Shown here piece after piece: positions 1-10,375 of a stretch of DNA of 64,000 nt. This DNA is from Nematopogon swammerdamellus (lineage: Eukaryota; Arthropoda; Insecta; Lepidoptera; Adelidae). The translations under genes and the position numbers were made by a program. The notes beneath the pieces were generated by a model that was given only the letters and a program-made list of their open reading frames with translations, had not been told where the DNA came from and ran no database searches. The stretch covers positions 7,523,739 to 7,587,738 of the forward strand of contig OX336340.1 of NCBI GenBank assembly GCA_946902875.1, read 5' to 3'. Positions within the stretch are counted from its first letter, which is position 1; every line of letters starts with the position of its first letter.

Positions 1-750
1 GTGTTAAGTCATTTACTACCACAATTAAATTGTATCTTCCGATTGTTGCCACTAGTACCAGTTTTTTTTTTAAATGGAAACTGACACGGTTGGCAACATC
101 ACCTACAACATCCGTGATGTCAGCCCATAATACCAGGTGAACTAGGTGCCATGCTACTACTACTTTGAACTGGACAGAAGATACAAACTTCCATAGTCGC
201 TTCGACCGACCTCCATTAGTCGATCAGTATCACAATTATCACTCCCGCTAATTCCAGTAATTCACTCCTAGGCACAGGGCTCGCTCATTAGTATGTGACG
301 TGTTAAGTCATTTACTACCACAATTAAATTGTATCTTCCGATTGTTGCCACTAGTACAAGTTTTTTTTTTAAATGGAAACTGACACGGTTGGCAACATCA
401 CCTACAACATCCGTGATGTCAGTCCATAATACCAGGTGAACTAGGTGCCATGCTACTACTACTTTGAACTGGACAGAAGATACAAACTTCCATAGCCGCT
501 TCGACCGACCTCCATTAGTCGATCAGTATCACAATTATCACTCCCGCTAATTCCAGTAATTCACTCCTAGGCACAGGGCTCGCTCATTAGTATGTGACGT
601 GTTAAGTCATTTACTACCACAATTAAATTGTATCTTCCGATTGTTGCCACTAGTACAAGTTTTTTTTTTAAATGGAAACTGACACGGTTGGCAACATCAC
701 CTACAACATCCGTGATGTCAGCCCATAATACCAGGTGAACTAGGTGCCAT
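1..750. repeat. Tandem repeat, period 299 bases, about 2.5 copies
   Basis: Copies begin at 1, 300 and 599 and are nearly identical; I see only scattered single-base changes. The third copy loses similarity near 750. Each unit contains a poly-T run followed by the reverse complement of the 3' tail of the SINE-like family found elsewhere in the window (for example 62683-63061). The array therefore amplified a unit that already contained a SINE piece. It is cut by the window edge, so total copy number is unknown. It lies in the ARIP4 intron left of the exon at 928-1071. Confidence 0.9.
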
Positions 751-769
751 GTCAGTGCCCTTCATTTCA

Positions 770-890
770 TGTCGGCTACATGAAATGAAGAGTATCCGGT
801 ATGGCACCTTCTCGTAGCTGATATTGGATGACCGGAGCATGCGCTCTGGCCCCTCTGACTCAGCCACACTGGATAACTTAATAAATACAA
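770..890 (+). repeat. SINE-like family B, 3' fragment
   Basis: The stretch around TATCCGGTATGGCACC through GACTCAGCCACAC matches the 3' parts of the repeats at 2050-2312, 13618-13780 and 52300-52422 (and the reverse copy at 39468-39705). It is a truncated dispersed repeat lying 40 bases from an ARIP4 exon. Confidence 0.7.
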
Positions 891-927
891 ATATAATTGC
901 TACATAAATAGAATCTCCATTATTTAC

Positions 928-3900
928 CTGCACGACCTTAGCCCTCATGGCGAGCGTCTTGTGGCTGTCATTGAGCACATAGATTGGGAAGTTGCGCGGT
1001 CTCACGTCCCCGTGGCTACTCAGTTGACTGTTGGTGGCGTCCATCGGTAGCCACATGTTGAATTCTGCTACCTGCCAGCCGACACATTGTTCATAGTGAC
1101 AAACTACCCCGGAGAGGTTTGTGTGCTAACGTATCCTTCTGAGCACTATAAGCCGTCCATTGTGCTCTCTTTTTTGGATTTATTAATGTTGGAATAAGAC
1201 CAATTTGTTAGTTTTAAAATTAATTTGCCACTTAAAAAGCGCAAAGTCAGCTATTCCATACTAGCGTTCCCCTGACTACACGCTACACGTGTTGTGATGT
1301 TATCTAATATCTTATGATAATTCTAATCAGCCTTACCAAACTGCAAGTCACCCAGGTTTTTTTTTTATAGACAGCGCGGCATGTGGCATCGTTTCACTTA
1401 CGAGTAGGTGACTTACTATCCCTATGGACATTCTGTGATGCACGGGGATTGCGAATGCTATGCCAACCTGACAGGAGCCTTTTCACGCCCCTTTTGAAAA
1501 CCCCCAGGCTTTTCTTGGGAGGAAATAGATGAGCAGGGAGTGCGTTCCACATTTTCCCGGTTCTGTGAATAAAAGACCTACAGAACCGGTTGGTGCGCGG
1601 TAGGTCGATTGTATAGGGGTGCATCCCCTGCCCAGTACGCGTAGTGCGGAGGTGGAATGGGGACGACGGAATCGCGTTAAACAGCTCCTCCGAACACTCC
1701 CCGTGAAATAGACGATAGAACTATGAGGGAGGTCGAGGCCCGAGGTAAGGTATATAATACTGAAAGGGGTATTTTTATACCCCTTTCTAGGCATATTTTT
1801 CTATTCTCCATAGATTTGGGGGACAGGGTTGGCATAATAAACATCCCTATCAGTATTCCATGCGCTACTGCGTACACCTTGTATTTTATACGACTAGTAA
1901 GTAGTACGTAGTAAGTTAAGTTACTACCACACAATACAATTTCAAAATCAAGGCCACAAGTGGCCGTGATCAGGCAATTGTGGCCGCCACCAGTGGCTGA
2001 CCACAGTGGCCAAGTGTACGGGGCCGTAAGCAGAGCGGCGGGTGGGAGAGTGGTTTGGGCATCGGCTTCTCATGCGAAACCCCTTCCCTTGCCCCTTACT
2101 AGGTGGTAGGCTCAAATTGTAGCCGACTGGGTTGGTACCACCGTACTGGATGTAAGATGGCCGCATAGCAGCCTCGGTTGTGTTCTCCTCTAGCCCAGTA
2201 TAGCCAGCAATCCAGGGAAGTCTCCGGTATGGCACCTACCTTCTCGGAGGTGATATTGGCTGGTCGGAGCATGCGCTTTGGTCCCTCCGACTCGGCCACC
2301 CGTACCGGATTACATAAAAAAAAAGCAGAAAGGTAACCCTCATAGTTTTTCAGGTTTGACTACATCGCTCACACTTACCCAGTTCTGCAAAGTGTTGATA
2401 GGCATGATGCAGAGGACCGTCTTGGAAGATGTGTGCCTGAGGAAGATATCGCAGAAGCAGACGATCTGGAGCGTCTTGCCGAGCCCCATCGAGTGCGCGA
2501 GGATGCAGCCGAAACCAGTGGAAGTGGAGAACCGCTCCACCGATTCAATGATGTTGTCGAACAGGAACCGGACACCTCCGATCTGGTGGAGACATGTTTT
2601 GAAGTTATACTTCTGAAAATGCAGAGTAAACTCAGAGAAAAAGTCATGTCATTGTCACCACACGTCACGTCACCGTCGAGCGTCATGTCATTGTCACCGC
2701 ATAAAAATTTTAAATTTTTTTTTTATGGAAACTGACACGATTGGCTAAATCACTTACTACATCCGTGATGTCAGCCCATAACACCTTGGTGAACTAGGTG
2801 CCATGTCAGTGCTTCCCTTCGGTCGTGCCGGCTACACTGAACGGGATGGAAAACATGAACTATTTACATAGCCGTTTCAGCCGTCCTTTCATTCAGTGCA
2901 GTGGTACCAAACCAAAAATTATTTGTATATAGGTAGGTATCGTGCATTATGTGTATGTAGGTCGTACAAATGCTTTATATTAAGTACATATCGATGGTTC
3001 CGGCAACAAAGGTCGTAAAAGCCATTTCGTTTCAGGCAACAAAGGTCGTAAAAGCCATTTCGTCAAAATGTCGTAAAAGCCATTTTGACGAAATGGCTTT
3101 TACGACCTTTGTTGCCTGAAACCAAATGGCTTTTACGACCTTTGTTGCCGGAACCATCGATATTACATATTATGTAGTATCATACAGTATGATGTTGAAT
3201 ACACATACAGTATTACATATTATGTAATATGATACAGAATAATAATTAGAAATTGTATTTGAATTGAAGTATCCCTGACTTGAACTGATTGACCCAGTAG
3301 TGACTACAGCATAGATAGATGAGTGCTTGTACCTGATGCGGCTTGATGATCCTCGCTATCTGCGGCGCGAGGAAGATGTCCTCCTCATTCTCCGGATGGC
3401 CGATGTTGATCGTCACGCGGCCTTGTTCGTCCGGCACGTTGTATGTGTCGTTCACGTGCATACCTATCCACGGAATATTGTCGTTTATACAAAGGTGATA
3501 TGGGCCCACACACCAACAGTTATAACAATGTTAAGTAAAACTCTGATAAGTATATTATGAGAAAAGTTAAAGAGTGTCGTGTTTGTGGTACAAATTCACT
3601 CATTACGTTCCATTTAATTCCTGTCTCGTTTACATACAAACAATGTATGAAAAAATTTATGCCGGTGACTATAAAGGCATGAACCACCAATATGCAACTA
3701 GTTACACGTCAAACATTCAGCAAACGAACCGTAATATGACTCTGAACATACTAACTACCTACATACAATTTTATTCTATTGTAACGTAACATACTTCACG
3801 TTTGTCTGCCAATGGCGTAGGCAGAGAAAACGAATCTTCCTATGGCACGGTCCTGACACACCCCTGATAACTCCTCCACACTCACGTTTTCCATTCATGC

Positions 3901-6900
3901 TTGTCAGTCAGGTACTCAAACCCTTTTGGAGCACATTCTCTATCTCAGCAGAAGGAGGAGAAGAAAGAAGAATAATATAATATATATATATATATATATA
4001 TAATATAATATAAAAGAATAAAATAAGCGTAGCACAACAGAAGAATAAGAGTAGGTACATGTTTATGCACTAGCCGGAACAACAAAACATTATGATTGTT
4101 GATTTAATTATCATGCTATTTGTACGTAAATAGTAAAAGTAAAAGGTTGTCAACAGTCTACGTAAAAACAGGCCTGGCACAGAACGGGTGGAGTACGTAC
4201 CGGAATTGCCAGGATCGTCATCAGGCTCGGGGCTCGGAGGCACTTCCGAGTCGGAGAGCATGATGCAGTCATCGGAGTCCGATGATGATGATGACGACTC
4301 TTCGCCGCTGCTGCTGCTGTCCACAATCTCCACCACCTGATCATTATTCACCCTTGCACCTTGCTCATTGAGATGTGACACGCATGTCAGATGGCAAAGC
4401 TATGAGTTGGTTGATGCAGACCAAGAGATAGTATCCACTCTCTGTCACTGATAGTTACATATTATCTTCTTACATTTGTTATACCTTTAGTACAGTACCC
4501 GGCAGTAAATAATGTACATTGAGCTTTAGAAAGAGACAATCCCGTTGTAGGGCATAGTCTCAAATTTTTTTAATTTTTTTTTTATAGAAACTGACACAAT
4601 TGGCTACATCACCTACAACATCCGTGATGTCAGCCCATAACACCGGGTGAACTTGGTGCCATGTCAGTGCTTCCCTTCGGTCCCGCCGGCTACACTGAAC
4701 TGGACGGAAAACACAAACTATTTACACAGCCGTTTCGACCGACCTTTCATTCGGTGCGGTGGTACCAACCCGGGCGGGTTAAACCCTACCACCTAGTATA
4801 TAAGAAGGGAGTCATATCCCTTAGTCGCCTTTTTCGACATACAGGGGGAGAGATGCAGTGAGGCTATTCTTTTAAAGTACCGGCCCCACACGGTACACTC
4901 GTACCCTAATCGTACAGACGTACGAGTTTGTGCGACAGAGACGAGATGCGTCGACTTAGCGAATAAACTGAACTTTTTCAAAAGATGATAGAAGGTGAGA
5001 GGGTGTGGATCTAAGCTTACGATGGCTTCACCGAACATATCCGGGCCCATCGGCAGTAGAGGAGGGTATTAATCGAGGCCGGGACTAGCGAGTGGGTAAT
5101 AATGTGGGTAGGTTTGCCCGAGGGTCCAAGAGGGACTAGTTTGCAGGTGAAGAACTCTTTTTTTTTTATAGAAAGCGCGACGTGTGGCTCCAAGCCATGA
5201 ATAAGCTGTCTGCCCATGGGCGTCGTTGCCCATGGGCATTCAGTCACATGCGGGGGTTGCGCATGCCATGCCGGCTTAACAGGTGCCTATTAATACGCCT
5301 CTTCAAGGACCCAAGCCTGTACTTGGGGGAAACATGGCAACTCTTATAACAACAAATGATGTGACTTCGAGCAGAATGGTTATTCTCAAACCTCTTTCTT
5401 GTCGGCCTTGAGGTCTAGCTTGCCGAGCTTGGGTCCCAGCGAGGGCGAGGCCGCGCCGCCCGCAGCCGCCTTGGCAACGCGCGTCACCTCCACCTGACCT
5501 TGCTTCTTCTTGCTGTCGCCCGAAGCCAGTTTCACTAGCACCGTGTTCGGTAGGCTGCATAGAAAATATTCACTGCACTCAAAAATCAAAGAGGTGGAAA
5601 CTGAATCTAATAGTAGTTTTTTAAACAGTATGGCATATTGAAAGGGTTGATACGTGATAGTTGATAACTTTTGTTTTATGTCTTTTTATTTTGAAATAAT
5701 TCTTTTTTATTCTCGATACATTTGGAGACTATCCCTGTTTTCAATAAAGTATTACTTTCCACAGAAATAAAAAAATTGGTTGTCTGTAAAGTCGGTTTAC
5801 GGACGATAGTTTTACGTGATAATGCCAATATTCTAAATTTGAAATCTTTTCCGACCGGCCAGATGCGCTTAATATATTATGGTACGAGTAACCTCCTTTC
5901 AATTTGTGCTGCCCTGGTACTTTAGAACCAGAGAGATAAATGTGTACAAGCCGACGCTTGGGCCGATTGTGCCTCTCTATCGCTTGTTACGCGCTCTCCC
6001 TTGCACACACAGGCTCAGATGGAACGTGACACTTTTTCGTGTGTGCAGCTGGTGTTCATCAATTTATAAGACGTTATCACGTCAAAGAAAAATCAATCTG
6101 TCTATTTAGAATGATTTAGTATTATATCATCTTGACAAAAAAAAAACACACACACTTAAGTAAATGTATTTCACCCAGAATTCACAAAATAAATTGAGTA
6201 AACATATTGTTTTAAAAATCTCCACGTTCATGAACTGAGATACTCACTTGAGTTTATGTCCGCCCTGGCCTTTCTTAAGCAAGGAGCCACCTCCCTGCAG
6301 CAGGGCCATGGTCCTCGCGTGCGCCTTGTTCTGTCGGTTCATCGCGATCTGTCTCTGTACCTGCAAATTCACATTTCCAAATGTCTTTATACAATCATCA
6401 TGTTTCTACAAAATTCTGCAACGATATCAGAATAAAGTTCTGCGGTGTATCAGCAGTCCACCTTGCTTTACCAAGAATGAGGAAATCCACAAGTACCTTG
6501 AAGTGCCGACGATCACATTTCACCAAAGAGGAAATAGAGAAAAGATCACAAACATATAAAAGTCGTCTCTAAAATCGTATAACTGCCTGGCATTGGTATG
6601 TTGGAAATTACAAATCAGGTTTCTCGGTTGAAATACATAAAACCAATCATCCCTACATAAAGTAATGAAATTATTATGATGCTGCATGCCAATGAGTGTG
6701 CAGCTCCCACGGACATAAAACATACCAAACATCTGATAAAGGCTACTATAATGGCTGAACACAGAACATGAACACAAAACAATTTTCTATTGTGTCTTCA
6801 CTGTAAACGTTCAGTCTGCTTAGATTGAAAAAATTTAAAATAAAAAAATTATAGAAAAAAAAAACTAAAGGCAATAGCAATGAATTATCCTTACAGAATT

Positions 6901-9137
6901 CTGAGCTTGGTGTGTTTGACATTGTTTGTTTACTTAGCCAAGCTAGGTCCCTCTTATGAATGCTCTCTAAAGGTGAGACCGCACTGTGCGTCAATACACT
7001 ACAGCGGAGCGGCACAACACGGCACGTCACAATAACTTTGCATGCAATGGATGTAATGTAATGCAATGCATGGAGTGCATGTATGAAGTAAAATGCACTT
7101 TGCGGCATCGCACTGCCCGGCACGCCAAGCAATTCGTATGGTCAACTTTGTGACACGCCGTGCACGGGGGAAGTGACCCCGGGGAAGGCTAGTGAATCCT
7201 CAGATAATGAGCCTCTAGCGCTCAACGTGGAGATGCAAAAACCAATGCTCATTTCGTTGGTCAGTGCACCACATAAGCAAAGCATAGATGGAAAACTGGG
7301 AAAAGACGTTGGAAGGACAAGGACAAGCAAGGATTGAAATAAATACTGGAAGATTTTGGAGTAAGCAGCGAAGACTGACTGGACACCATAAGCAGGGAGC
7401 CCCCATTGAGTTGATCGCCGGACCTGTACACCGAGAACTATATAAGAGATAGTGTTACCTCTCTGATGATCCTCTGCTGCTCCTGCACGCGAGCGAGGCG
7501 CTCCGACTCCTGGCGCTGGGCAGCCAGCGTGGACGCGTCCAGCTGTTTCTCGTCCATCACCTCGCGGATGTTCCGTCTCACATTCAACGCCCCAGAACCG
7601 CCGGCAGTGCTAGCTTTCTTCTGCAAAAGCATTTCTCAATATTATTTCATGCTATTATTACACACTGCTAGTATGCACTAGTGGCGCGGCGTTCATACAA
7701 TCCGATTCCCGCCGGCTTCCCTTTTAATACTATGCACGCAGTCAGTACGCACACTATTAGGTATATCTAACTTACATCTCCGGCTTCCCTCAGTCAAATT
7801 TTCACGCCACACCACTGGTATGCACTGTAGCTGGCGCGATCAGCGGAAGGAGCTGAGGCAATGGATCTTTCAGAGGCCGGCCCCGGCACAACTGGACAAG
7901 TACTGATCGCAAACTTTTTGGGTACAAACCGTTGCCACTGCAAAATTTTACTCTCACGCATATTTTTCTTCTCTGTTTCCACATCTTCAATCTGCCACTC
8001 GGGCCGTTCCGAGACTTTCCACTAACGACATACCTATTCTAAATTATGTTTGCTGCATTGTTCAGCTCCTATCCGAGGATGTGCCATCTATTGTGGCATG
8101 TTCTCACATACATGAAACAATGCAAGCATTGTATGCGGCCAAATCTTATCAGTGTTTAAGTAATCCCAGTAAGTTTGCCAACAAACATTGACCTTTATCA
8201 AATATTTTAGTTCTATCTCACTCTCACTGAGTGAGTAAAGGGAGATAAAACTAAAAATATTATGCTTATTCAGCAGATGTCTAGCCTGATTGTTCGTTAC
8301 CTCGTCGTCGGCGTCGGGCTTGTCGGCGGGGTCAGCGGGCGCCTCTTCCTCCTCCTTGCGCACTGGCTTCACACTGATCTCCCCCATCTCCTTGAGCTTC
8401 TCCGTGATGTCGAAGTCCTGGCTGCTCTCGCCCTCCTTCAGATCCAGCAGCTCCTCCGCCGTCTTCTCCAACTCCCCGCCGTCCATCTCCGCTATCTCCA
8501 CAGGCTTGCTCAGGTCCAGGTCCTTGTCGTCGATGATGTCCGCTATGGTGAGAGTCTTGGGCTGCGACGGACGTTCGGGAATAGGCGGGGACGGGGCGGA
8601 CGGTGCGGGAGGCGGCGCGGGCGGCGGCGTCGGCGCTCGCACTCGCTTCTTCCCCTCCACGAAGTCACCGGTCTCCGGATCGATGTAGCTCTCGTCGGGC
8701 GCGTTCAGTTCCTCCACCGCCTGCGGGTTCACCTCAAACTCCTCTTCCGATATCCCGTCCCCGCTCGACTCCTCGCTCTCCGATGTGAGAATGCCGTCGA
8801 GGCCGAGCACGCTGTTGCCCTTCAGGCTGCGGATAGTGATGCCCGTGTCCTGCTTCAGCTTCTTGGTGAAGTCGTGGAACGTCTTAACGGCCTCCAGCTT
8901 GCGCTTGTAGCTCATGTTGGCGGTGCGCGAGCGCGGCCCGGGCCGCCGCCCGCGCCGCGACATCGCGCGCGCCTGCTCCAGATGCGCTCGCCGGATCTTG
9001 GAGATGTCGTCGTCGTCCGAGACGCCGGATATCGAATCCGAGTCGCTCTCCACGACCTCCTCCCCTTCCGACTCCGCTTCACCCTCGCCGTTCTTCATCT
9101 TGGCGCGCGCGGCCGGCGCCGGTGCGGCGCTCTCCAT
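928..9137 (-). CDS. RAD54L2: ARIP4/RAD54L2-like SNF2 helicase, N-terminal part (3' end outside window)
   Basis: Eight exons in transcript order: 9137-8301, 7620-7459, 6360-6248, 5554-5392, 4336-4201, 3463-3333, 2582-2379, 1071-928. They join in frame into 630 codons. Residues 1-279 are acidic and low-complexity with a basic patch; later exons carry a Lys-rich segment and a Ser/Asp/Glu-rich run (about 426-470). The SNF2 ATPase domain begins near 475: DEQGRVTINI, then FLAPQIARIIKPHQ, then motif I (Walker A) GFGCILAHSMGLGKT around residues 537-551, then NTLQNW and FNMWLP. This order is diagnostic of ARIP4, a DNA-dependent ATPase that in vertebrates binds the androgen receptor and remodels chromatin in the nucleus. 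An in-frame TAG immediately before the ATG at 9137 fixes the start. The DEGH box and the C-terminal helicase lobe are absent and must lie left of position 1. Introns carry LINE and SINE debris. Confidence 0.93.
1361..1690 (-). pseudogene. LINE 3'-end remnant (C-terminus of reverse transcriptase ORF)
   Basis: The minus strand reads HPYTIDLPRTNRFCRSFIHR, then TGKMWNALPAHLFPPKKS and LGVFKRGVKRLLSG. This is the usual C-terminal tail of insect non-LTR retrotransposon polymerases (FIHRT..LWN.LPA..FP...L..FK..V...L). The 3' flank ends in a poly-A (poly-T on the plus strand near 1361) beside AGACAGCGCGGCATGTGGC, which is repeated at 5158-5200. It is a dead fragment in an ARIP4 intron. Confidence 0.75.
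2050..2312 (+). repeat. SINE-like family B copy
   Basis: About 260 bases ending in a short poly-A (ACATAAAAAAAAA). It includes ACTAGGTGGTAGG, GGTTGGTACCACCG, CCAGTATAGCCAGCAATCC and TGATATTGGCTGGTCGG. Related copies are at 13618-13780, 39468-39705 (reverse) and 52300-52422. The layout parallels family A (shared GGTAGG, GGTTGGTACCACCG and final poly-A), so the two families are probably related. Confidence 0.75.
2705..2911 (-). repeat. SINE-like family A, 5'-truncated copy
   Basis: On the plus strand it runs from a poly-T through TATGGAAACTGACACGATTG to CATTCAGTGCAGTGGTACC. This is the reverse complement of the 3' half of the full copy at 62683-63061. The promoter head is missing. Confidence 0.8.
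2988..3163. repeat. Foldback palindrome with duplicated arm motif
   Basis: The left arm (about 2988-3072) and right arm (about 3080-3163) are near-perfect inverted repeats with only a few spacer bases. Each arm carries two copies of GGCAACAAAGGTCGTAAAAG (or its complement). The ends read ATATCGATGG and CCATCGATAT. It would form a hairpin of about 80 base pairs in the ARIP4 pre-mRNA, between exons 3463-3333 and 2582-2379. No coding content is visible. Confidence 0.9.
3795..3935 (-). pseudogene. LINE remnant related to 60489-60930
   Basis: The plus-strand string from GGCGTAGGCAGAG through CCCTTTTGGAGCACAT aligns with 60630-60760, where the minus strand encodes a recognisable LINE polymerase tail (LKKGQVRSTRNRR...). 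Here the frame is decayed. It lies within an ARIP4 intron. Confidence 0.55.
3974..4015. repeat. AT dinucleotide microsatellite
   Basis: About 40 bases of alternating AT with AATAT interruptions, in an ARIP4 intron. Confidence 0.95.
4566..4800 (-). repeat. SINE-like family A, 5'-truncated copy
   Basis: The poly-T at about 4566 is followed by GAAACTGACACAATTGGC, then the reverse of the family body to AACCCTACCACCTAGTATA. It matches 55138-55370 closely. The promoter head is absent. Confidence 0.85.
4800..4965. repeat. Dispersed repeat family C
   Basis: Contains AGTCGCCTTTTTCGACAT, GGGGAGAGATGCAGTGAGGC and a GTACCGGCCCCACACGGTAC segment. Diverged copies are at 38660-38785 (opposite orientation) and 52725-52900 (same orientation). 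It probably belongs to a LINE 3' region; no ORF remains. Confidence 0.6.
5020..5100. repeat. Dispersed repeat family D
   Basis: Shares ATATCCGGGCCCATCGGCAG, AGAGG and GGGACTAGCGAGTGG with 23690-23755. Two copies are seen in the window, in the same orientation. Function unknown. Confidence 0.65.
5158..5340 (-). repeat. LINE 3'-end fragment, same family as 1361-1690
   Basis: A poly-T followed by TATAGAAAGCGCGACGTGTG parallels 1361-1395. GGGGTTGCGCATGCCATGCC followed by a CCTCTTCAAGGACCCAAGCC segment parallels 1443-1510. The frame is broken. Confidence 0.6.
5768..6090. repeat. Dispersed repeat family E, copy 1
   Basis: Two blocks match 58921-59252 in the same order and orientation: TTGTCTGTAAAGTCG with TTTACGGACGATAGTTTTAC, and CGATTGTGCCTCTCTATCGC running through TTCATCAATTTATAAGACG. 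It is a dispersed repeat of about 330 bases in an ARIP4 intron; class not recognised. Confidence 0.8.
6395..6600 (+). pseudogene. Jockey-type LINE reverse transcriptase C-terminal fragment
   Basis: The plus strand reads FYKILQRYQNKVLRCISSPP then CFTKNEEIHKYLEVPTI, the characteristic segment after the polymerase domain of insect jockey-clade non-LTR elements (LQ..QNK.LR.I...P.F..N..IH..L.VP). The frame then stops. It is a dead fragment in the ARIP4 intron directly upstream (on the minus strand) of exon 6360-6248. Confidence 0.75.
8207..8262. repeat. Small palindromic element
   Basis: AATATTTTAGTTCTATCTC and GAGATAAAACTAAAAATATT flank CACTGAGTGAGTAAAGG. The same TTTATCTC...AAAGGGAGA core occurs at 17622-17668 inside another foldback, so this is probably a tiny MITE family. 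It sits in ARIP4 intron 1. Confidence 0.6.
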
Positions 9138-10081
9138 CTATTTATCTCACTGACTGTCGCCCGGTACGGGCATCACGGCCGGCGCAAGTGAATGAGCGTA
9201 CGTGCGAAACGCTCCTAACTGGAAAGGAAAACAGGCAGGAACTCCTTGCGGGGCCGCTACACAGCTGACGTCGAGACACGACGAGCCAAAGACGAAGAAC
9301 TAGTCGGAAAACACATTTCTTTGTATGCCGGAACAGCGCTGATGCTGAAGACGCACGGAGTACCGAAGCGACGAAAGACGCCGCCGGTGGGGAAAGCCGG
9401 GTTCGTGCGATCTCTGCCGGCGCACACTGCGTACGCCGTCGAAGTGCAATTGTTATTGTACGATTCGGCAGTTCTTCGAATGTGACACTCGCGAGTCAGG
9501 AAGCCATTACTTCGGTAAATAGCATCAGTCCGACGGGGCGCGTGTTTACAAAAATTCACAGAAGATGTCAGATCAGTGCTCCCTGCAGTCAGCTCCTAAA
9601 GGTTAGGTCATTAAAGTGCTTTATGGCCCGTCAACGTTATAACTTAACGACAAAGTTACAACGGAATCGTCAAATACATGCATGCGACTATAGATCTTAT
9701 TGTAATGCAACTGTTGGGGAAAATTAGGAGTTCTATTTTAGCACATTTTAGCTGGCAACATTATCGATTGCGGCAGTGTTGGCAGACTAGATAAAGCTCC
9801 ATTTTTTTCAAAAGTGAGGGATGCGTTCAATGGTTTCTCTATCGATAGACGCACAGTATTTTGTTACCCTGGAATTATTTTAACCTTTTCAATACGTAAA
9901 TCTAAACGTGCTTTGCTGCGGCGCGAATTACTTTGTGGCATTTGCCACCTACCTACTATATTTATTTATATATAAATGAATATTTTTGTTAGTTTGTCTT
10001 CTCTTTATGCGTTTGTAAACGTAGTTCGTAAACCGTTCATGCGATTACGATGAAACTTTTGTGCGTTGTTGTGCGCGCGCC
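9138..10081. other. Upstream flank of ARIP4 and intergenic DNA
   Basis: The first 350 bases or so (9138-9500) are GC-richer than the surroundings and probably hold the ARIP4 5' UTR and promoter. No conserved ORF is recognised on either strand. The remainder is AT-rich without clear structure. Confidence 0.4.
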
Positions 10082-10227
10082 CGGGAGCATATATCCATAT
10101 TCCACTAGGCGAATGATGCTGATTGGTCGATGCCAGTTTGGCGGAAAATTTAAATTTCGTCTGGCTTCGCCTCCGGCACTCCCAGCGAACTTAGTGAATC
10201 CGGTATTCGTTAGGTCGTTTATGTGAG

Positions 10228-10312
10228 TTGGTGGCTCAATGGTATAGTGTAGAGCGTTGGGCTTTATTTTTTCGATCTCGACCATGGGTTCGAGTCCCGT
10301 TTTATAACCACC
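10228..10312 (+). other. tRNA-like pol III promoter boxes (tRNA-derived repeat head)
   Basis: TGGCTCAATGGTATAGTG resembles an A box and GGGTTCGAGTCCC is a consensus B box, about 60 bases apart. The intervening arms do not fold as a normal tRNA, so I do not call a functional tRNA. Similar heads occur at about 32308-32385 and 33536-33570. Confidence 0.5.
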
Positions 10313-10375
10313 TAAAAAAACTTTATTTCGAAAATACTTCCGAAATTTATATTTCTTCCTTTTTTTTTTGTTTAA

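Noticed and set aside
2990..3165. CRISPR array from the repeated GGCAACAAAGGTCGTAAAAG
   Set aside because: The repeats are arranged as a palindrome without spacers, in a eukaryotic intron.
8262..9191. Plus-strand open frame of 309 codons
   Set aside because: It is the antisense shadow of the GC-rich first ARIP4 exon, which has matching splice sites and conserved neighbours on the minus strand.
10228..10312. Functional tRNA gene
   Set aside because: A and B boxes are present, but stems do not pair and the spacing is wrong; the same head is repeated at 32308 and 33536 within repeats.
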